Source: Sphingomonas sp. GC_Shp_5 | GTDB taxonomy: Bacteria; Pseudomonadota; Alphaproteobacteria; Sphingomonadales; Sphingomonadaceae | Length of the DNA stretch: 64,000 bases | Direction of reading: 5' to 3' | Assembly (NCBI RefSeq): GCF_026540855.1 | Contig: NZ_JALNUP010000001.1 | Coordinates: forward strand, 1 to 64,000 | In this document: positions 8,669-17,173 of the stretch, piece after piece | Numbering within the stretch: position 1 is the stretch's first letter | How the letters are laid out: each line of letters starts with the position of its first letter | The notes under the pieces: generated by a model | What the model saw: only the letters and a program-made list of their open reading frames with translations | What the model was told of the DNA's origin: nothing | The model's database searches: none | Position numbers and translations under genes: made by a program

Positions 8669-9127
8669 ATGTCGCGCAGAGGCGCGGAGAACGCAGAGGA
8701 AGAAGGGCCCTTGCGCGACATCGATGTGATCAGCGGTGATGTTGTCGATGTTGCGCTGCGGCTGCACCGTGATCTGGGGCCGGGCTTACTTGAGAGCGTC
8801 TATGAAGCCGTTCTTGCAGCCCGACTCGTCAACATGGGATATGCTGTCGCACGGCAACGGTCGGTTGACATCGATTTCGAGGGGGTTCGCATCGCCGGAG
8901 CGTTCAAGATGGATCTTCTTGTCGACGAGAGGCTGGTTGTCGAGATCAAATCTGTAGAGCGCCTGCAGTCCGTTCATGCCAAGCAGTTGCTCACGTATCT
9001 TCGGTTGACCAAACAGCCGGTCGGCCTGCTCATCAATTTCGGTGGGGCGACGCTCAAGGAGGGCGTGCGTCGCCTCGTCAACAACCATCAGCCCTCTGCG
9101 TCCTCTGCGCCTCCGCGCGAACCGTGA
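8669..9127 (+). CDS. GxxExxY family protein, predicted PD-(D/E)xK-like nuclease fold
   Basis: A 152-residue protein of the GxxExxY family (TIGR04256). The name motif is visible as GLLESVY at residues 39-45, in the usual LGPGLLESVYEAVLA helix. Further on are KMDLLVDERLVVEIKSVERL (D82, E92, K94), QLLTYLRL with Q106, and VGLLINFGG. The spacing of E42, D82, E-x-K and Q resembles the active site of PD-(D/E)xK nucleases; that link is my reading, not an established activity. Residues 1-13 and the last dozen are encoded by the flanking inverted repeats. A TTG at residue 15 preceded by AGAAGG may be the real start. Base use is poorer in GC than fabD and fabG, suggesting transfer. Confidence 0.75.
   Translation: MSRRGAENAEEEGPLRDIDVISGDVVDVALRLHRDLGPGLLESVYEAVLAARLVNMGYAVARQRSVDIDFEGVRIAGAFKMDLLVDERLVVEIKSVERLQSVHAKQLLTYLRLTKQPVGLLINFGGATLKEGVRRLVNNHQPSASSAPPREP
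8673..8700. repeat. Left inverted-repeat arm of the GxxExxY unit
   Basis: The 28-base stretch starting CGCGCAGAGGCGCGG matches the reverse complement of the arm at 9092-9119 at 24 positions. A related word (CACGCGAAGGCGCGAAGG) lies just before it, so this arm may extend left to about 8648. Confidence 0.7.
9092..9119. repeat. Right inverted-repeat arm of the GxxExxY unit
   Basis: CCCTCTGCGTCCTCTGCGCC and the following CTCCGCGCG form the partner of the left arm. It encodes the Ser/Ala/Pro/Arg-rich last residues of the GxxExxY protein and ends about 25 bases before the fabG start. Confidence 0.7.
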
Positions 9128-9144
9128 TCTTGATTGGAGTTACA

Positions 9145-9885
9145 ATGTTCGATCTCACTGGCATGACCGCCCTCGTCACCGGCGCCTCGGGCGGGCTCGG
9201 GTCTGCGATTGCGCAGGCGTTGGCGGGGCAGGGCGCGCGGTTGGCGGTGTCCGGGTCCAATGCCGACAAACTGGAAGCCTTTCGCGCCAGCCTCGGCGGC
9301 GATCACGTCGCAGTGCCGTGCGACCTGTCGGACGGTGCGGCGGTGGATGCGCTGGTGCCGCAGGCGGTGGCCGCACTGGGCGGCAAGCTCGACATTCTCG
9401 TCAACAACGCCGGCGTCACCCGCGACAATCTGGCGATGCGGATGAAGGACGACGAGTGGGACCAGGTGATCCGCGTCAATCTTGAAGCCGCCTTTCGCCT
9501 GATCCGCGCCGCCGCCAAGCCGATGATGAAGGCGCGGTTCGGCCGGGTGATCTCGATCACCTCGGTGGTGGGCCAGACCGGCAACCCGGGCCAGGCCAAT
9601 TACGCCGCGTCCAAGGCCGGGCTCGTCGGCATGTCAAAGGCGCTGGCGCAGGAACTCGCCAGCCGCAACATCACCGTCAACTGCGTCGCCCCCGGCTTCA
9701 TGCGCTCGGCGATGACCGATGGGCTGCCGGAGGCGCAGAAGGCGGCGCTGCTGACCCGCATCCCGGCGGGTGATCTCGGCAAGGGGGAAGACATCGGCGC
9801 CGCCGTCGTCTATCTCGCGAGCAAGGAAGCGGGCTATGTCACCGGCCAGACGCTGCACGTCAACGGTGGCATGGCGATGGTCTGA
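9145..9885 (+). CDS. fabG: 3-oxoacyl-ACP reductase FabG
   Basis: A 246-residue short-chain dehydrogenase that reduces 3-ketoacyl-ACP with NADPH in each fatty-acid elongation round. It shows the cofactor loop ALVTGASGGLGSAIAQAL, NNAGVTRDNLAMRMKDDEW, the catalytic SITSVVGQTGNPGQANYAAS with Tyr and Lys in YAASKAG, and the FabG-specific C-terminus GQTLHVNGGMAMV. The ATG before FDLTGM is the family start. The gene is followed by 126 bases and then acpP, the conserved fabG-acpP-fabF order. Confidence 0.95.
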   Translation: MFDLTGMTALVTGASGGLGSAIAQALAGQGARLAVSGSNADKLEAFRASLGGDHVAVPCDLSDGAAVDALVPQAVAALGGKLDILVNNAGVTRDNLAMRMKDDEWDQVIRVNLEAAFRLIRAAAKPMMKARFGRVISITSVVGQTGNPGQANYAASKAGLVGMSKALAQELASRNITVNCVAPGFMRSAMTDGLPEAQKAALLTRIPAGDLGKGEDIGAAVVYLASKEAGYVTGQTLHVNGGMAMV

Positions 9886-10011
9886 ATCGCGGTGGCGATC
9901 GGCTGCGACGTGCATCACGGCAGGTAAACACCCGCTTGCCACGAAACGGACCCCGTTCTACGGGCGTTCAGGAACCAACGAACACCCCCAACGTGAAGAG
10001 GGAATGAAGAC

Positions 10012-10248
10012 ATGAGCGAGACCGCCGACCGCGTAAAGAAGATCGTCGTCGAGCATCTCGGCGTCGAAGCCGACAAGGTGACCGAGGACGCGAGCTTCAT
10101 CGACGACCTGGGTGCCGACAGCCTCGACATCGTCGAGCTCGTCATGGCATTCGAGGAAGAGTTCGGGGTCGAGATCCCCGATGATGCCGCCGAGAAGATC
10201 ACGACCGTCAAGGACGCGATCACCTATATCGACGAGCACAAGGCTTAA
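10012..10248 (+). CDS. acpP: Acyl carrier protein
   Basis: A 78-residue acidic four-helix carrier. The phosphopantetheine attachment Ser is in [20 protein letters not shown] near residue 37. Length and ends ([10 protein letters not shown] to YIDEHKA) are those of alphaproteobacterial AcpP. A purine-rich GAAGAGGGAATGAAGAC precedes the ATG. A strong intrinsic terminator lies about 50 bases after its stop, so acpP can be expressed in excess over fabF. The 126-base gap upstream may hold its own promoter (TTGCCA, then TTCTAC about 16 bases later). Confidence 0.97.
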   Translation: MSETADRVKKIVVEHLGVEADKVTEDASFIDDLGADSLDIVELVMAFEEEFGVEIPDDAAEKITTVKDAITYIDEHKA

Positions 10249-10299
10249 GTTCTGAGGCCCGGCTTGACGCCTGGTCGTGCCCGCTGAGGGCAGGAATTG

Positions 10300-10343
10300 A
10301 ACGGCTCCCCGTCCCCGGGCTAAGAGGGCGGGGAGCCGTTTTT
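10300..10343 (+). terminator. Intrinsic terminator between acpP and fabF
   Basis: AACGGCTCCCCG pairs perfectly with CGGGGAGCCGTT, a 12-bp stem with a 17-base loop, followed by a short T-run (TTTTTCG counting the end of the stem). This is one of the clearest intrinsic terminators in the window. It would separate acpP from fabF or make read-through partial. Confidence 0.88.
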
Positions 10344-10390
10344 CGTCTGGCCGCTGGTGGCCGATCGCTTGATTGGATGGAGTGAAGGGT

Positions 10391-11650
10391 ATGCGGCGCG
10401 TTGTCGTAACCGGATTGGGCCTCGTGACCCCGCTTGGCGCGGACGTCGAGACGGCCTGGGCGAACATCATCGCCGCAAAGTCGGGCGCCGGCCCGATCAC
10501 GCGCTTCGATGCGTCGGACCAGAAGTGCCGGATCGCCTGCGAGGTAAAGCCCGCTGGCCACGCCTATGGCTTCGATCCCAACCTGCGCGTCGACCACAAG
10601 GTACAGCGCCAGGTGGATCCCTTCATCGTCTATGGCATCGATGCCGCCGGCCAGGCGATCGAGGATGCCGGCCTGCTCGACATGACCGAGGAACAGCGCT
10701 TCCGCGCCGGTTGCTCGATCGGCTCGGGGATCGGCGGGCTGCCTGGTATCGCCAGCGAATCGCTGGTGTGCGAGAACAAGGGCCCGAGCCGCGTCTCGCC
10801 GCACTTCGTCCACGGCCGGCTGATCAACCTGATCTCGGGCCAGGTCTCGATCAAATACGGGCTGATGGGCCCCAACCACGCGGTCGTCACCGCCTGCTCG
10901 ACCGGCGCGCATTCGATCGGCGATGCCGCGCGGATGATTGCGATGGACGATGCAGACGTGATGCTGGCGGGCGGCGCCGAGGGCGCGATCTGCCCGCTGG
11001 GCATCGCCGGCTTCGCCCAGGCGCGCGCGCTCAGCACCAACTTCAACGACGCGCCGGAGAAGGGCAGCCGCCCCTACGATCGCGATCGCGACGGCTTCGT
11101 GATGGGCGAGGGCGCCGGCGTGGTGGTGCTTGAGGAATATGAGCATGCCAAGGCGCGCGGCGCCAAGATCTATGCCGAGGTGATCGGCTATGGCCTGTCG
11201 GGCGACGCCTATCACGTCACCGCGCCGCACCCCGAAGGCTCGGGCGCGTTCCGCTCGATGCAGATGGCGATGAAGAAGTCCGGCCTGGCGCTGGAGGACA
11301 TCGATTACATCAACGCCCATGGCACCTCGACGCCGCTTGGCGACGAGCTCGAGCTTGGCGCGGTGCGGCGGTTGTTCGGCAGCGCGATCGGCGATCTGTC
11401 AATGTCGTCGACCAAGTCGGCGATCGGGCACCTGCTCGGCGGCGCCGGCGCGGTGGAGAGCATCTTCTGCATCCTCGCGCTGCGCGACCAGATCGTGCCG
11501 CCGACGCTCAACCTCGACAATCCGAGCGAGAATTGCGCCGGGGTCGATCTGGTGCCGCATGTCGCCAAGAAGCGGTCGGTGCGCGCCATCCTCAACAACA
11601 GCTTCGGCTTCGGCGGCACCAACGCCTCGCTGGTGATGAAGGCGATCTGA
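10391..11650 (+). CDS. fabF: 3-oxoacyl-ACP synthase II (beta-ketoacyl-ACP synthase)
   Basis: A 419-residue condensing enzyme that extends acyl-ACP with malonyl-ACP, acting in elongation and in temperature control of unsaturated fatty acids. It has the catalytic Cys in VVTACSTGAHSIGDAA, the first His in INAHGTSTPLGDELE and the second in STKSAIGHLLGGAGAVE. The glycine-rich NNSFGFGGTNASLV closes the protein. The ATG of MRRVVVTGLG follows GGAGTGAAGGG. Its expected length and C-terminus are intact. Confidence 0.96.
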   Translation: MRRVVVTGLGLVTPLGADVETAWANIIAAKSGAGPITRFDASDQKCRIACEVKPAGHAYGFDPNLRVDHKVQRQVDPFIVYGIDAAGQAIEDAGLLDMTEEQRFRAGCSIGSGIGGLPGIASESLVCENKGPSRVSPHFVHGRLINLISGQVSIKYGLMGPNHAVVTACSTGAHSIGDAARMIAMDDADVMLAGGAEGAICPLGIAGFAQARALSTNFNDAPEKGSRPYDRDRDGFVMGEGAGVVVLEEYEHAKARGAKIYAEVIGYGLSGDAYHVTAPHPEGSGAFRSMQMAMKKSGLALEDIDYINAHGTSTPLGDELELGAVRRLFGSAIGDLSMSSTKSAIGHLLGGAGAVESIFCILALRDQIVPPTLNLDNPSENCAGVDLVPHVAKKRSVRAILNNSFGFGGTNASLVMKAI

Positions 11651-11664
11651 TCGCTGCTGGCACC

Positions 11665-11756
11665 TGTTCCCCGGCAAAAGCCGGGGGCCAGCGTGCCAGG
11701 TTTATCGAATAGAGCGAGCCGTCTGCCCGATAGGGTCCGGCCTTCGCCGGGGAACA
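11665..11756. repeat. Two-hairpin intergenic repeat, variant type, ending at the mltG start
   Basis: The outer ends TGTTCCCCGGC and GCCGGGGAACA are exact inverted copies. The left arm folds on itself (CCCCGGC AAAA GCCGGGG) and the right arm can fold too (CCGGC CTTC GCCGG). About 50 bases separate the arms. The architecture equals that of the CCCAGC-type elements elsewhere in the window, but with different arm sequence. The last base of the element touches the ATG of mltG, so the GGGGAA of the element is the only candidate ribosome binding site. Confidence 0.65.
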
Positions 11757-12743
11757 ATGATGCGCAAGATCGGCTGCCTTGGAATCGTCGCCCTGGGGCT
11801 GGTCGTCACCCTGTTCCTGTTCCTGTTCCTGTTCCTGGTCGTGCAGGGCTGGGGCGGGGCGGGGCCGGCGCCGCGCACCCTCACCGTGCAAGTTGCCGAG
11901 GGCAGCAGCCTCGCCGGCGCCGCGCGCGCGCTCGAAGCGGCGGGGGCGATCCGCTCGGCAACGCGCTTCCGCCTTCTCGCGCGGGTGTTCGGCTCGGGCG
12001 AGGCGATCAAGGCCGGCGAATATCGCATTCCCGCCCATCTCAGCCAGGCCGACATTCTCAAGATGCTCCAGGCCGGCAAGGTGTTCCAGCGGCTGGTGGT
12101 GGTGCCCGAGGGCTACCCGTCGGTGCTGGTGCATGACGCGCTGGCCAAGGCCGACGGGCTGACCGGCACCGTGCCGGTGCCCGCCGAAGGATCGATCCTG
12201 CCGGACAGCTACGCCTTCCAGCGCGGCGACACCCGCGCCGCGGTGGTCACGCGCATGCAAAAGGCGATGCGCGACTATCTCGCCGCCGCCTGGGCCAGGC
12301 GCAAGCCGGGTATCGCGGTGTCGACACCCGCCCAGGCGATCGTGCTCGCCTCGATCGTCGAAAAGGAGACTGGCAAGCCCTCGGAACGGCGGATGGTCGC
12401 GGCGGTCTATGGCAACCGCCTGCGCATGGGCATGCGGCTCCAGGCTGATCCAACCGTGATCTATCCGATCACCAAGGGACGCCCGCTTGGCCGGCGCATC
12501 CTCCGCTCCGAGCTAGAGGCCAAGAGCGGGTACAATACCTATGCGGAGAACGGTCTGCCGGTTGGGCCGATCGCCAACCCGGGGCGGGCCTCAATCGACG
12601 CGGTGCTCGATCCGGCCAAGTCGTCGGCGCTGTACTTCGTGGCCGATGGTACCGGCGGCCATGTGTTCGCCGATACGCTCGCCGAGCACAACGCCAATGT
12701 GCGCAAATGGTATGCGATCAGGCACGCACGCGGCGAGATGTGA
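11757..12743 (+). CDS. mltG: Endolytic transglycosylase MltG (YceG-like)
   Basis: A 328-residue inner-membrane murein endolytic transglycosylase thought to terminate nascent glycan strands. It has one N-terminal membrane span containing an LFLFLFLF run, then a LysM-like subdomain (LTVQVAEGSSLAGAARALEAAG), then the YceG domain. The catalytic Glu is in ASIVEKETGKPSERR, and QADPTVIYPITKG and SGYNTYAENGLPVGPIANPG are family signatures. Two adjacent ATGs can start it. It follows fabF, a frequent neighbour in proteobacteria. Its start is abutted by a repeat element. Confidence 0.92.
   Translation: MMRKIGCLGIVALGLVVTLFLFLFLFLVVQGWGGAGPAPRTLTVQVAEGSSLAGAARALEAAGAIRSATRFRLLARVFGSGEAIKAGEYRIPAHLSQADILKMLQAGKVFQRLVVVPEGYPSVLVHDALAKADGLTGTVPVPAEGSILPDSYAFQRGDTRAAVVTRMQKAMRDYLAAAWARRKPGIAVSTPAQAIVLASIVEKETGKPSERRMVAAVYGNRLRMGMRLQADPTVIYPITKGRPLGRRILRSELEAKSGYNTYAENGLPVGPIANPGRASIDAVLDPAKSSALYFVADGTGGHVFADTLAEHNANVRKWYAIRHARGEM
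11811..11837. repeat. CTGTTC hexanucleotide repeat in the mltG membrane span
   Basis: Four perfect copies of CTGTTC plus a partial CTG encode alternating Leu-Phe in the single transmembrane helix. Gain or loss of a unit would change helix length by two residues without shifting frame. Confidence 0.9.
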
Positions 12744-12746
12744 CTG

Positions 12747-12776
12747 CCGTCACCCCAGCTTGCGCCGGGGTGACGG
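12747..12776. terminator. Bidirectional hairpin between convergent mltG and eda
   Basis: CCGTCACCCC pairs with GGGGTGACGG around a 10-base loop. The sequence CACCCCAGCTTGCGC..GGGGTGACG is the right arm of the CCCAGC-type repeat family found at three other places here. No T-tract follows, so any terminator role rests on stem strength alone. Confidence 0.5.
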
Positions 12777-12796
12777 TTGCCCGTGAGCCCTCGACT

Positions 12797-13402
12797 TCAG
12801 CCGCGCAGCGCGCTCGCGGCGCGGGCCTTGGCTTCCACCTCGGCCATGGTGCCACCAGTCACCCAGCTGCCGCCGACGCAGAGTACCGGCTTGAACCCCA
12901 GCCAGTCGGGGGCGGAGGCTTCGGTGATGCCGCCGGTGGGGCAGAAGCGGCACTGGTAGAAGGGCGCGGCGAGCGCCTTTAGCGCCTTCAGCCCGCCCGA
13001 CGTTTCCGCGGGGAAGAACTTGAAATGGGTGAGGCCGAGATCGAGCCCGCGCATGATGTCGCCGGCGGTGGCGGTGCCGGGAAGATAGGCGACACCGGCA
13101 TCGAGGATCGGCCGGGCGAGTCGCTCGGTGAGGCCGGGCGAGACGATGAACTCGACGCCGGCGTCGATCACGTCGCGCGCCTGCGTCTCGTTGACCACGG
13201 TGCCGGCGCCGACGATCGCGCCGGGGACCTTCTTCATCTCGGCGATCGCCTCCATCGCGGCGCCGGTGCGCAGCGTCACCTCAAGCACCTTCAGCCCGCC
13301 GGCGACCAGCGCCTGGGCAAGCGGGCGCGCGGTGGCGGCATCGTCGATCACCAGCACCGGGATCACGGCGCTGGTCTGCATGATCTGGTCGATCGGGGTC
13401 AT
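12797..13402 (-). CDS. eda: KDPG aldolase (2-dehydro-3-deoxy-phosphogluconate aldolase)
   Basis: A 201-residue class I aldolase that splits 2-keto-3-deoxy-6-phosphogluconate into pyruvate and glyceraldehyde-3-phosphate, the last step of the Entner-Doudoroff pathway. Seen are IPVLVIDDAATARPLAQAL, LEVTLRTGAA with the conserved Glu/Arg, GAGTVVNETQ, and the Schiff-base Lys in HFKFFPAETSGG. The CPTGGI phosphate loop is also present. Its ATG overlaps the glk stop by four bases, so it is coupled to glk at the end of the zwf-pgl-edd-glk-eda operon. Confidence 0.95.
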   Translation of the reverse strand: MTPIDQIMQTSAVIPVLVIDDAATARPLAQALVAGGLKVLEVTLRTGAAMEAIAEMKKVPGAIVGAGTVVNETQARDVIDAGVEFIVSPGLTERLARPILDAGVAYLPGTATAGDIMRGLDLGLTHFKFFPAETSGGLKALKALAAPFYQCRFCPTGGITEASAPDWLGFKPVLCVGGSWVTGGTMAEVEAKARAASALRG

Positions 13403-14367
13403 CGCGAATGCTCCTGGGCAAAGGCGGCCGCGGCGCCGTAGAGGCCGGGCTGCTCATAGGTGATGATCTTGACGGGAATGGTCGTCATCAGGCTCTGGAA
13501 CCGGCCCTTGGCGACGAAGCGCTGGCCGAAGCCGGACTGGACCAGCTTGTCCTTGAGGCGCAGGCCGAGGCCACCTGCGATCACCACCGCGGTGGGGCCA
13601 TGGACCAGCGCGAGATCGCCGGCGACCGCGCCGAGCGTCAGGCAGAAACGCTCGAGCGCGGCCGTGGCGAGCGGATTGGTGCCGGCCAGCGCCAGCTCCC
13701 ACAGGCGCTTGTCGTCGAGATGGACCACCGGGCGGCCCTCCATCTGCGCAAGCGTCTCGTAGATGTTGACCAGACCCGGCCCGGCGCAGATTCGCTCGGC
13801 GGAAACGCGGGTATAGGTCGGGCGCAGGCGACGGATGATCGCATCGTCGATCTCGTCGAGCGGGGCGAAGTCCATGTGCCCGCCCTCGGTCGGGATGACA
13901 TGATAATTGCCGTGCTCGCGCAGCACCTGGGCGACGCCGAGCCCGGTGCCCGGCCCGCACACGGTGATCGCGCCATGATCGGGCAGCGGCACGTCGGGGC
14001 CGCAGAGATGGACATAGGCTTCTTCGCCGAGCTGGCCGACGGCATGGCCGATCGCGCCGAAATCGTTGATCAGCGAATAGGTGTCGACGTCCAGCCGCTC
14101 CTTGATCAGCGGCGGGCGGATGATCCAGGGATTGTTGGTGAACTTGATGAGCTGGTCGTTGATCGGCGAGGCGACGGCGATGCCGACGCCGCGCGGCAGC
14201 GGCCGGCCGGCCTGTTCACCGAACGCCGACCAGGCGAGCGGGAAGGTGGCATGCTCGGCGACCTTGAGCGTGATCGGCTCGCCGAGCCCGAGCACGCGGC
14301 CGCCCTCCACCTCAGCGATCGCGAAACGGGCGTGGGTGCCGCCGATATCTACCGCAACGATTTCCAT
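13399..14367 (-). CDS. glk: Glucokinase
   Basis: A 322-residue ATP-dependent glucokinase of the proteobacterial Glk type. The phosphate-binding DIGGTHARFAIAEV is at the N-terminus, LINDFGAIGHAVGQL near residue 100 carries the catalytic Asp, and VCGPGTGLGVAQVL and PTEGGHMDFAP follow. The C-terminal VIAGGLGLRLKD is the second phosphate loop. It feeds glucose-6-phosphate to Zwf in the same operon. It lies 45 bases after edd and overlaps eda by four bases. Confidence 0.95.
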   Translation of the reverse strand: MEIVAVDIGGTHARFAIAEVEGGRVLGLGEPITLKVAEHATFPLAWSAFGEQAGRPLPRGVGIAVASPINDQLIKFTNNPWIIRPPLIKERLDVDTYSLINDFGAIGHAVGQLGEEAYVHLCGPDVPLPDHGAITVCGPGTGLGVAQVLREHGNYHVIPTEGGHMDFAPLDEIDDAIIRRLRPTYTRVSAERICAGPGLVNIYETLAQMEGRPVVHLDDKRLWELALAGTNPLATAALERFCLTLGAVAGDLALVHGPTAVVIAGGLGLRLKDKLVQSGFGQRFVAKGRFQSLMTTIPVKIITYEQPGLYGAAAAFAQEHSR

Positions 14368-14412
14368 GAACTCTCCTGCTCTCGTCTTTGTCGGGCTGCC
14401 AGCACCGGCGGC

Positions 14413-16224
14413 CTACAGGCCGGCCGCGGCCAGCATGCCGGAGGCGCCCTTTTCGGCTTCGTCGGCGAGGCCCCGGAACATGCCGAACAATTCCCGGCCC
14501 ATGCCGCTCGCCGGCGCCGGCGTCGGCGCGAGCGGGCGCGCGGCCCATTCGGCCTCGTCGACCAACGCGGTGAGCGTCCCGGCGACCGCATCGACCCGGA
14601 TCAGATCGCCGTCGCGGATCTTGCCGATCGCACCGCCGCCAAGCGCCTCGGGCGAGCAATGGATCGCGCACGGCACCTTGCCGCTGGCGCCCGACATGCG
14701 CCCGTCGGTGACCAGCGCCACCTTGAAGCCGCGATTCTGGAGCACGCCGAGCGGCGGGGTGAGCTTGTGCAGTTCGGGCATGCCGTTGGCGCGTGGACCC
14801 TGGAAGCGAACCACGACGACAACGTCGCGCTCGAGCTCGCCCGCCTTGAACGCCTCGATCACGTCGAGCTGATCGGCGAACACCCGGGCGGGCGCCTCGA
14901 CTACCCAGCGCTCGCGCTCCACCGCCGACACCTTGATGCAGGCGCGGCCGATGTTGCCGGCAAGGATGCGCATGCCGCCGTCAGGCGAGAAGGGCGCCGC
15001 GGCGGGGCGGAGGATGGTCTCGTCGCCGCTGTCGCCGACCGGGCTCCAGCCGAGGCTGTCGTGCTCGATCGTCGGCTTGAACGCATAGGCCGAGAGGTCG
15101 CCGCCGGCGACGGTCGGGATGTCGCCGTGAAGCAGCTGTTCGCCGAGCAGCTCGCGGATCACATAGGGCATGCCGCCTGCCGCCTCGAAGCCGTTCACGT
15201 CGGCCGAGCCATTGGGGTAGACGCGCGCGATCAGCGGCACCGCGCGGCTGAGGCGGTCAAAATCCTCCCAGTCGATGACGATCCCGGCGGCGCGGGCGAT
15301 GGCGGGAACGTGGAGCAGGTGGTTGGTCGAGCCGCCGGTCGCGAGCAGGCCGACCGCGGCGTTGACGATCGCCTTCTCGTCGACGCAATGGCCGAGCGGG
15401 CGATAGTCGTCGCCGCGCCACCCGATCTTCGCCAGCCGGTGGACCGCGGCGCGGGTGAGCTCCTGGCGCAGCTTGGTGCCTGGGTTGACGAAGGCGGCGC
15501 CGGGCATGTGCAGGCCCATCACCTCCATCATCATCTGGTTGGTGTTGGCGGTGCCGTAGAAGGTGCAGGTGCCCTTGGAATGATAGGCCTGGATCTCGGC
15601 GTCGAGCAGTTCCTCGCGGTCCGCCTCGCCAACCGCGAACCGCTCGCGCACCGCGGCCTTGGCCTTGTTGGGAAGGCCGGTCGGCATCGGCCCGCCGGGG
15701 ATCAGCACCATCGGCAGATGGCCGAAGCGCAGCGCGCCCATCAGCAGGCCGGGAACGATCTTGTCGCAAATGCCGAGCAATGCAGCACCCTCGAAGGTGC
15801 CGTGGCTGAGCGCGATCGCGGTGCTGAGCGCGATGGTGTCGCGGCTGAACAGCGACAGCTCCATGCCGGCATAGCCCTGGGTGACGCCGTCGCACATCGC
15901 TGGCACACCGCCCGCGACCTGCGCAGTGGCGCCAACCTCGCGCGCCCAGACCTTCATCAGCTCGGGGTAGCGATAGTAGACGGCATGCGCCGAGAGCATG
16001 TCGTTATAGGCGGTGACGATGCCGATATTCATGCCGCCATCGGCCTTCATCGCCTCGCGGTCTTCCTCGGTGCCGGCATAGGCATGGGCGAGGTTGGCGC
16101 AGCCGAGCTGCGGGCGGCGCGCCCCCTGGTCGCGCTCGCGCTCGATCAGCGCGAGATAGGCGGCACGCGAGACGCGCGAGCGCTCAATGATGCGATCGGT
16201 GACGGCAGAGACCTCGGGGTTCAT
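14413..16224 (-). CDS. edd: Phosphogluconate dehydratase
   Basis: A 603-residue IlvD/Edd family Fe-S dehydratase that converts 6-phosphogluconate to KDPG, the committed Entner-Doudoroff step. Family blocks seen are [36 protein letters not shown] with cluster cysteines, [14 protein letters not shown] and [17 protein letters not shown]. The ATG of [10 protein letters not shown] is the usual family start; a longer frame upstream has no similarity. A gap of 125 bases separates it from pgl upstream, enough for an internal promoter, though I see no clear one. Confidence 0.96.
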   Translation of the reverse strand: MNPEVSAVTDRIIERSRVSRAAYLALIERERDQGARRPQLGCANLAHAYAGTEEDREAMKADGGMNIGIVTAYNDMLSAHAVYYRYPELMKVWAREVGATAQVAGGVPAMCDGVTQGYAGMELSLFSRDTIALSTAIALSHGTFEGAALLGICDKIVPGLLMGALRFGHLPMVLIPGGPMPTGLPNKAKAAVRERFAVGEADREELLDAEIQAYHSKGTCTFYGTANTNQMMMEVMGLHMPGAAFVNPGTKLRQELTRAAVHRLAKIGWRGDDYRPLGHCVDEKAIVNAAVGLLATGGSTNHLLHVPAIARAAGIVIDWEDFDRLSRAVPLIARVYPNGSADVNGFEAAGGMPYVIRELLGEQLLHGDIPTVAGGDLSAYAFKPTIEHDSLGWSPVGDSGDETILRPAAAPFSPDGGMRILAGNIGRACIKVSAVERERWVVEAPARVFADQLDVIEAFKAGELERDVVVVVRFQGPRANGMPELHKLTPPLGVLQNRGFKVALVTDGRMSGASGKVPCAIHCSPEALGGGAIGKIRDGDLIRVDAVAGTLTALVDEAEWAARPLAPTPAPASGMGRELFGMFRGLADEAEKGASGMLAAAGL

Positions 16225-16349
16225 CGAACAGCTTCCATTCGCCCGCGCCAGCGGCGGACCCATCGTTCATCTACCGAGCAAATCCGATCGCAACAGGGCT
16301 CGTGCAATCCTCCCTCGGTGCTGGATACGTATTCACGACCCGAAATAGG

Positions 16350-17057
16350 TCACGGCGCCCAGTGAATATCCACCGGCAGCTCGGCATCGGCAAGCACCCG
16401 GCCGATCGGGTAGCTCGATGACGGTCCCTGCTTGATCGCAGCCTCGATAACGTCGCGCTTGCCCTGGCCGGTGACCGCGATCATCAGCGCGCGCGCCGTG
16501 ACGATGCCCTCGCGGCTCAGCGTGACGCGCGCGACCGGTGCCTCGGGCGGCAGCGGATCGGGCATCACGCCGAGCGCGCGGCGCTCCTTGGGGCCGCTCA
16601 GCGCCTCGTCAAAATCGGGGCCGGGGAAGATCGAGGCGGTGTGGCCGTCGCCGCCGACGCCGAGCAGGCACAGGTCGAGCGGCCAATGCAGTTCCTGCAT
16701 CAGCGCATCCGCCGAACGGCCGGCGGCCTTATAGTCGGCGGTCGCTTGCGGCACGATCGGCATCACCCGCGCGCCCTTGGGCAGGAAGGTCTTGGCGATC
16801 ATTGTCACGTTGGAGAGCGCATCGCCGAGCGGCACGATCCGCTCGTCGGTCGGCACGATGGTGACGCGCTTCCAGTCGAGCTTGGCCTTGGCGAGAATGT
16901 CGTAGATTGGGATCGGCGTCTTCCCGCCCGACAGCGCGATCACCGCCGCGCCGCGCGCGTCGATCGCCGCCTCGATGATGAACTGGATGTCGCCGGCGAC
17001 GGCCGCGGCCATCTCCGCGGCATCGTCATAGTCCCACCATTCGATCTCTTCGCTCAT
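16350..17057 (-). CDS. pgl: 6-phosphogluconolactonase
   Basis: A 235-residue SugarP-isomerase-fold lactonase that hydrolyses 6-phosphogluconolactone between Zwf and Edd. It shows IALSGGKTPIPIYDILAK, IVPTDERIVPLGDALSN and LLGVGGDGHTASIFPG, the last being the DevB-type active-site block with its His. The ATG of MSEEIEWWDYDD is chosen over an upstream frame without similarity. A hairpin lies in the 116 bases between it and zwf. Confidence 0.94.
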   Translation of the reverse strand: MSEEIEWWDYDDAAEMAAAVAGDIQFIIEAAIDARGAAVIALSGGKTPIPIYDILAKAKLDWKRVTIVPTDERIVPLGDALSNVTMIAKTFLPKGARVMPIVPQATADYKAAGRSADALMQELHWPLDLCLLGVGGDGHTASIFPGPDFDEALSGPKERRALGVMPDPLPPEAPVARVTLSREGIVTARALMIAVTGQGKRDVIEAAIKQGPSSSYPIGRVLADAELPVDIHWAP

Positions 17058-17144
17058 CTCTAACTCTTTCGTGTCGGGGCATCGCCCCATGCGCGGCACC
17101 GGCAGCCCCGCAGCGCGCGCCGGTCACCGCCTCATTGTCCTGGC

Positions 17145-17164
17145 GTTCCTGCCTAAGCAGGAAC
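17145..17164. repeat. Perfect hairpin between zwf and pgl
   Basis: GTTCCTGC and GCAGGAAC form an 8-bp stem around CTAA. The word looks like another interspersed hairpin of the kind seen elsewhere in this window rather than a terminator, as no T-tract follows on either strand. It could stabilise the zwf message end and set different zwf and pgl levels. Confidence 0.55.
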
Positions 17165-17173
17165 ACGGGGACG

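Larger units (their letters stand above)
8648..9127 (+). mobile_element. Putative GxxExxY-carrying insertion bounded by inverted repeats
   Basis: The whole space between fabD and fabG is filled by one gene whose first and last codons lie inside imperfect inverted repeats built from CGCAGAGG-like words. The arms match at 24 of 28 positions. The interior uses more A/T-ending codons than the neighbouring fab genes. No transposase is present. That the unit is mobile is my inference from the repeat ends and from its position inside an otherwise conserved gene cluster. Confidence 0.5.

Noticed and set aside
13408..16365. Very long plus-strand open frame (985 codons) opposite eda, glk and edd
   Set aside because: It is antisense to three well-recognised enzymes, lacks any domain pattern, and arises from high third-position GC on the true strand.
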